From positions 1 through 7,791 of the forward strand of contig CALCZO010000061.1 in the NCBI GenBank assembly GCA_937903315.1: DNA of 7,791 bases, in the 5' to 3' direction. The notes under the pieces were generated by a model. That model worked only from the letters and a program-made list of their open reading frames with translations, ran no database searches and had not been told where the DNA came from. Shown here one piece after another: positions 6,161 to 7,791 of this stretch. The stretch is from an uncultured Alphaproteobacteria bacterium. Lineage in GTDB: Bacteria > Pseudomonadota > Alphaproteobacteria > Rhizobiales > Beijerinckiaceae. The position numbers were made by a program, and so were the translations under genes. Position 1 is the stretch's first letter. Each line of letters starts with the position of its first letter.

Positions 6161-7243
6161 ATGAAGCGGATGTTGATTGCGGCTGCAGCGGTTGTTTTTC
6201 ATGCGACAGCCCATGCACAGCAACCGCCGGCGGTGACGGTTGTCGTCAAGCAGGCAGAGCTTCGTGCCGTTGTGAGGGACAGCGAGTTTGTGGGCCGGAT
6301 TGAGGCTGCGGAGCGGGTGGAAATCCGGGCCCGCGTCTCCGGCGTGTTGGGTGCACCGAAATTCAGGGACGGCGAGAGGGTCAAGACCGGCCAGTTGCTC
6401 TACGAAATCGAGCCTGAAGTGTATCAGGCAGCGGTTGATGCGAAGCTTGCCCAGCTTGCGAGCGCCAAGGCTGACGCGCAGCTGGCGGAGCTCAATTTCG
6501 ACAGGGCACAGGAACTGCTCAAGACCAACGCCGGCACGCGGGCTACCGTTGACCAGCGCAAGGCGGAGCTCGCGAAGGCGACGGCGTCGGTACAGATGGG
6601 CGAGGCGGCGCTTGCGGATGCCAGGATCACATTCGGCTATACCTCCATTCTCGCACCGGTCGAGGGCCGGATCGGCCGCACAACGGTGACACAAGGCAAC
6701 ATCGTTTCCGCTTCGGGCGGTCCGCTCGCGGTGATTGTGAAGGATGACCGCATGCAGGCAGTGTTTTCCGTCAGTCAGCGTGAGGTGCTTGACTACCGCA
6801 AGCGGCGGGTCACCAAGGAACCGATGGTGCGTCTCAAGCTGGCGGACGGATCGCTTTATGGCCAGACAGGTACGATCGATTACATCGACAATGTGGTGGA
6901 CAGCCGGACGGATGGGCAGTTGCTGCGCGCGACATTCGCCAACCCCGACGGGCAATTGTCCCATGGTCAGACAGTGCGGATTGTTGTCGAGCAGCCGGCG
7001 GAGGGTGCGCAGGTGGTCGTTCCGCAGGTCGCGCTGGCCTCAGATCAGTCCGGCACTTTTGTGCTCGTCGTGGATGGTGAGGGCAAGGTTGCCGTCCGCC
7101 GGCTCAGGATCGAACGGTTGAGCGGCGACATGGCCATCGTCTCCGAGGGCATCAAGGATGGCGAGCCGGTGATCGTTCAGGGGATGCAGCGCGTTCGGCC
7201 TGGCATGAAGGTCAATGTCCAGCGTGCCGAAGCCGGGAAGTAG
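6161..7243 (+). CDS. RND efflux periplasmic adaptor subunit (membrane fusion protein, AcrA/MexA-like)
   Basis: The adaptor links an inner-membrane RND pump to an outer-membrane channel in a tripartite drug or toxin exporter; 360 aa, slightly shorter than AcrA but complete. A Sec signal peptide covers residues 1-19 (cleavage likely after AHA). There is no lipobox cysteine, so unlike AcrA and MexA it should not be lipid-anchored. The first lipoyl half is at about 51-85 (VEIRARVSGVL, DGERVKTGQLLYEI). The alpha-helical hairpin spans about 86-155 (rich in Ala, Gln, Lys; LNFDRAQELL, VDQRKAELAKA). The second lipoyl half is TSILAPVEGRIGRTTVTQGNIV (161-182). Beta-barrel and membrane-proximal domains follow (GTIDYIDNVVDSRTD 237-251; VVVPQVAL; EGIKDGEPVIVQGMQRVRPGMKV). 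The ATG at 6161 is preceded by AGGGG at 6150-6154; a GTG one codon upstream is less likely. The pump gene starts three bases after its stop. Confidence 0.95.
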   Translation: MKRMLIAAAAVVFHATAHAQQPPAVTVVVKQAELRAVVRDSEFVGRIEAAERVEIRARVSGVLGAPKFRDGERVKTGQLLYEIEPEVYQAAVDAKLAQLASAKADAQLAELNFDRAQELLKTNAGTRATVDQRKAELAKATASVQMGEAALADARITFGYTSILAPVEGRIGRTTVTQGNIVSASGGPLAVIVKDDRMQAVFSVSQREVLDYRKRRVTKEPMVRLKLADGSLYGQTGTIDYIDNVVDSRTDGQLLRATFANPDGQLSHGQTVRIVVEQPAEGAQVVVPQVALASDQSGTFVLVVDGEGKVAVRRLRIERLSGDMAIVSEGIKDGEPVIVQGMQRVRPGMKVNVQRAEAGK

Positions 7244-7246
7244 GCG

Positions 7247-7791
7247 ATGATCTCGAGCATCTTCATCAAGCGGCCGCGTCTGGCGGTCGTCATCTCGCTG
7301 ATCATCACAATCGCTGGCTTTATCGCCTACCGCGCCCTGCCTGTGGCGCAGTTCCCCGACATCGTTCCGCCCCAGGTGTCCGTGACGGCCGTCTATCCGG
7401 GTGCCGATGCCGCAGTTCTGGAGCAATCGGTGGCGCAGGTCATCGAACCGGCGATCAACGGCGTCGACAAGATGATCTACATGCAGTCGGTGTCTGGGTC
7501 CGACGGCGTCTATAACCTCACCGTAAGTTTCGCCGTCGGGTCGAACCCCGATCTCAACACCGTCAATATCTCGAACCGGGTCAACCAGGTGACGGCCCTG
7601 TTGCCGGCCGAAGTGCAGGCGCTCGGCGTCACCGTGACGAAAAAATCGGCCAGCCTCCTTCAGGTCATCACGCTGTATTCGCCGGATGGATCGCGCGATG
7701 CGCTGTTCCTGTCGAACTATACCAAGCTGAACGTGGTCGATTCGCTCGCGCGTACTGAGGGTGTCGGTCAGGCCTCCCCCTTCGGCCCGCG
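7247..7791 (+). CDS. RND efflux transporter permease, HAE1 family (AcrB-like), N-terminal part, cut by window edge
   Basis: This inner-membrane proton-driven pump forms a trimer with the adaptor above. The frame from the ATG at 7247 is open to the window end, 181 codons plus two bases of an expected ~1040. It begins MISSIFIKRPRLAVVISLIITIAG, the usual cytoplasmic start and first membrane helix (about 10-29), then LPVAQFPDIVPPQVSVTAVYPGAD (31-54), VAQVIEPAINGVDKMIYMQSVSGSDG (62-87), NISNRVNQVTALLPAEVQALGV (107-128) and EGVGQASPFGP (171-181), all lining up with the porter domain of AcrB. The hydrophobic residue usually found before FG in that last motif is Pro178 here, which may be a harmless variant. 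GGGAAG at 7235-7240, overlapping the end of the adaptor gene, serves as ribosome-binding site. The two genes are surely co-transcribed. Drug specificity cannot be predicted from this part. Confidence 0.95.
   Translation, partial: MISSIFIKRPRLAVVISLIITIAGFIAYRALPVAQFPDIVPPQVSVTAVYPGADAAVLEQSVAQVIEPAINGVDKMIYMQSVSGSDGVYNLTVSFAVGSNPDLNTVNISNRVNQVTALLPAEVQALGVTVTKKSASLLQVITLYSPDGSRDALFLSNYTKLNVVDSLARTEGVGQASPFGP

Noticed and set aside
6155..6964. A 269-codon minus-strand frame opposite the adaptor gene
   Set aside because: The plus-strand adaptor has a signal peptide, both lipoyl halves and a correct gene neighbour; the antisense frame has no recognisable features.
1..7791. CRISPR array, insertion sequence, tRNA or phage-like genes
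   Set aside because: No direct-repeat array, transposase, cloverleaf or phage-type gene is visible; nearly the whole window is accounted for by two ordinary transport operons and their control region.

Overview
The window looks like a chromosomal segment of a GC-rich proteobacterium, most likely an alphaproteobacterium of the Hyphomicrobiales type. The reasons are strong G/C bias at third codon positions, the style of the peptide-transport proteins, and short translationally coupled gene junctions. This placement is by protein character and base composition only; no rRNA or other taxonomic marker is present.

Layout. At the left edge, 1-54 (+) is probably the last codons of a gene that I cannot identify. 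From 5640 down to 80, all on the minus strand, lies a complete five-gene peptide-type ABC importer in the order binding protein (5640-4066), permease B (4005-3022), permease C (3017-2067), ATPase D (2067-1087), ATPase F (1090-80). This is the dppABCDF/oppABCDF arrangement. From 5641 to 6160 is a 520-bp divergent control region with one good sigma70-like promoter facing each way and several inverted repeats. From 6161 rightward on the plus strand is a tripartite RND efflux operon: a periplasmic adaptor (6161-7243) and, three bases later, the N-terminal part of an AcrB-type inner-membrane pump (7247 to the window end).

How the genes work together. The binding protein captures a peptide or peptide-like ligand in the periplasm. 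The B/C permease heterodimer carries it across the inner membrane, powered by the D/F ATPase heterodimer. The D, F and C cistrons are joined by 4-bp and 1-bp overlaps and a 4-bp gap. The only real gap, 60 bp between the binding protein and permease B, holds a strong stem-loop, as expected if the binding protein is made in excess. On the other side, the adaptor and the RND pump would export toxic compounds through an outer-membrane channel not seen here. Import and export operons are back to back and could share regulatory DNA, but no regulator gene is visible.

No coding gene here looks like a new system. All complete genes belong to well-known families with intact key motifs. The least explained DNA is the control region 5641-6160, especially a perfect 19-bp palindrome at 5942-5960 and six copies of a TTTGCY motif at 5705-5960, and the stem-loop at 4029-4054.
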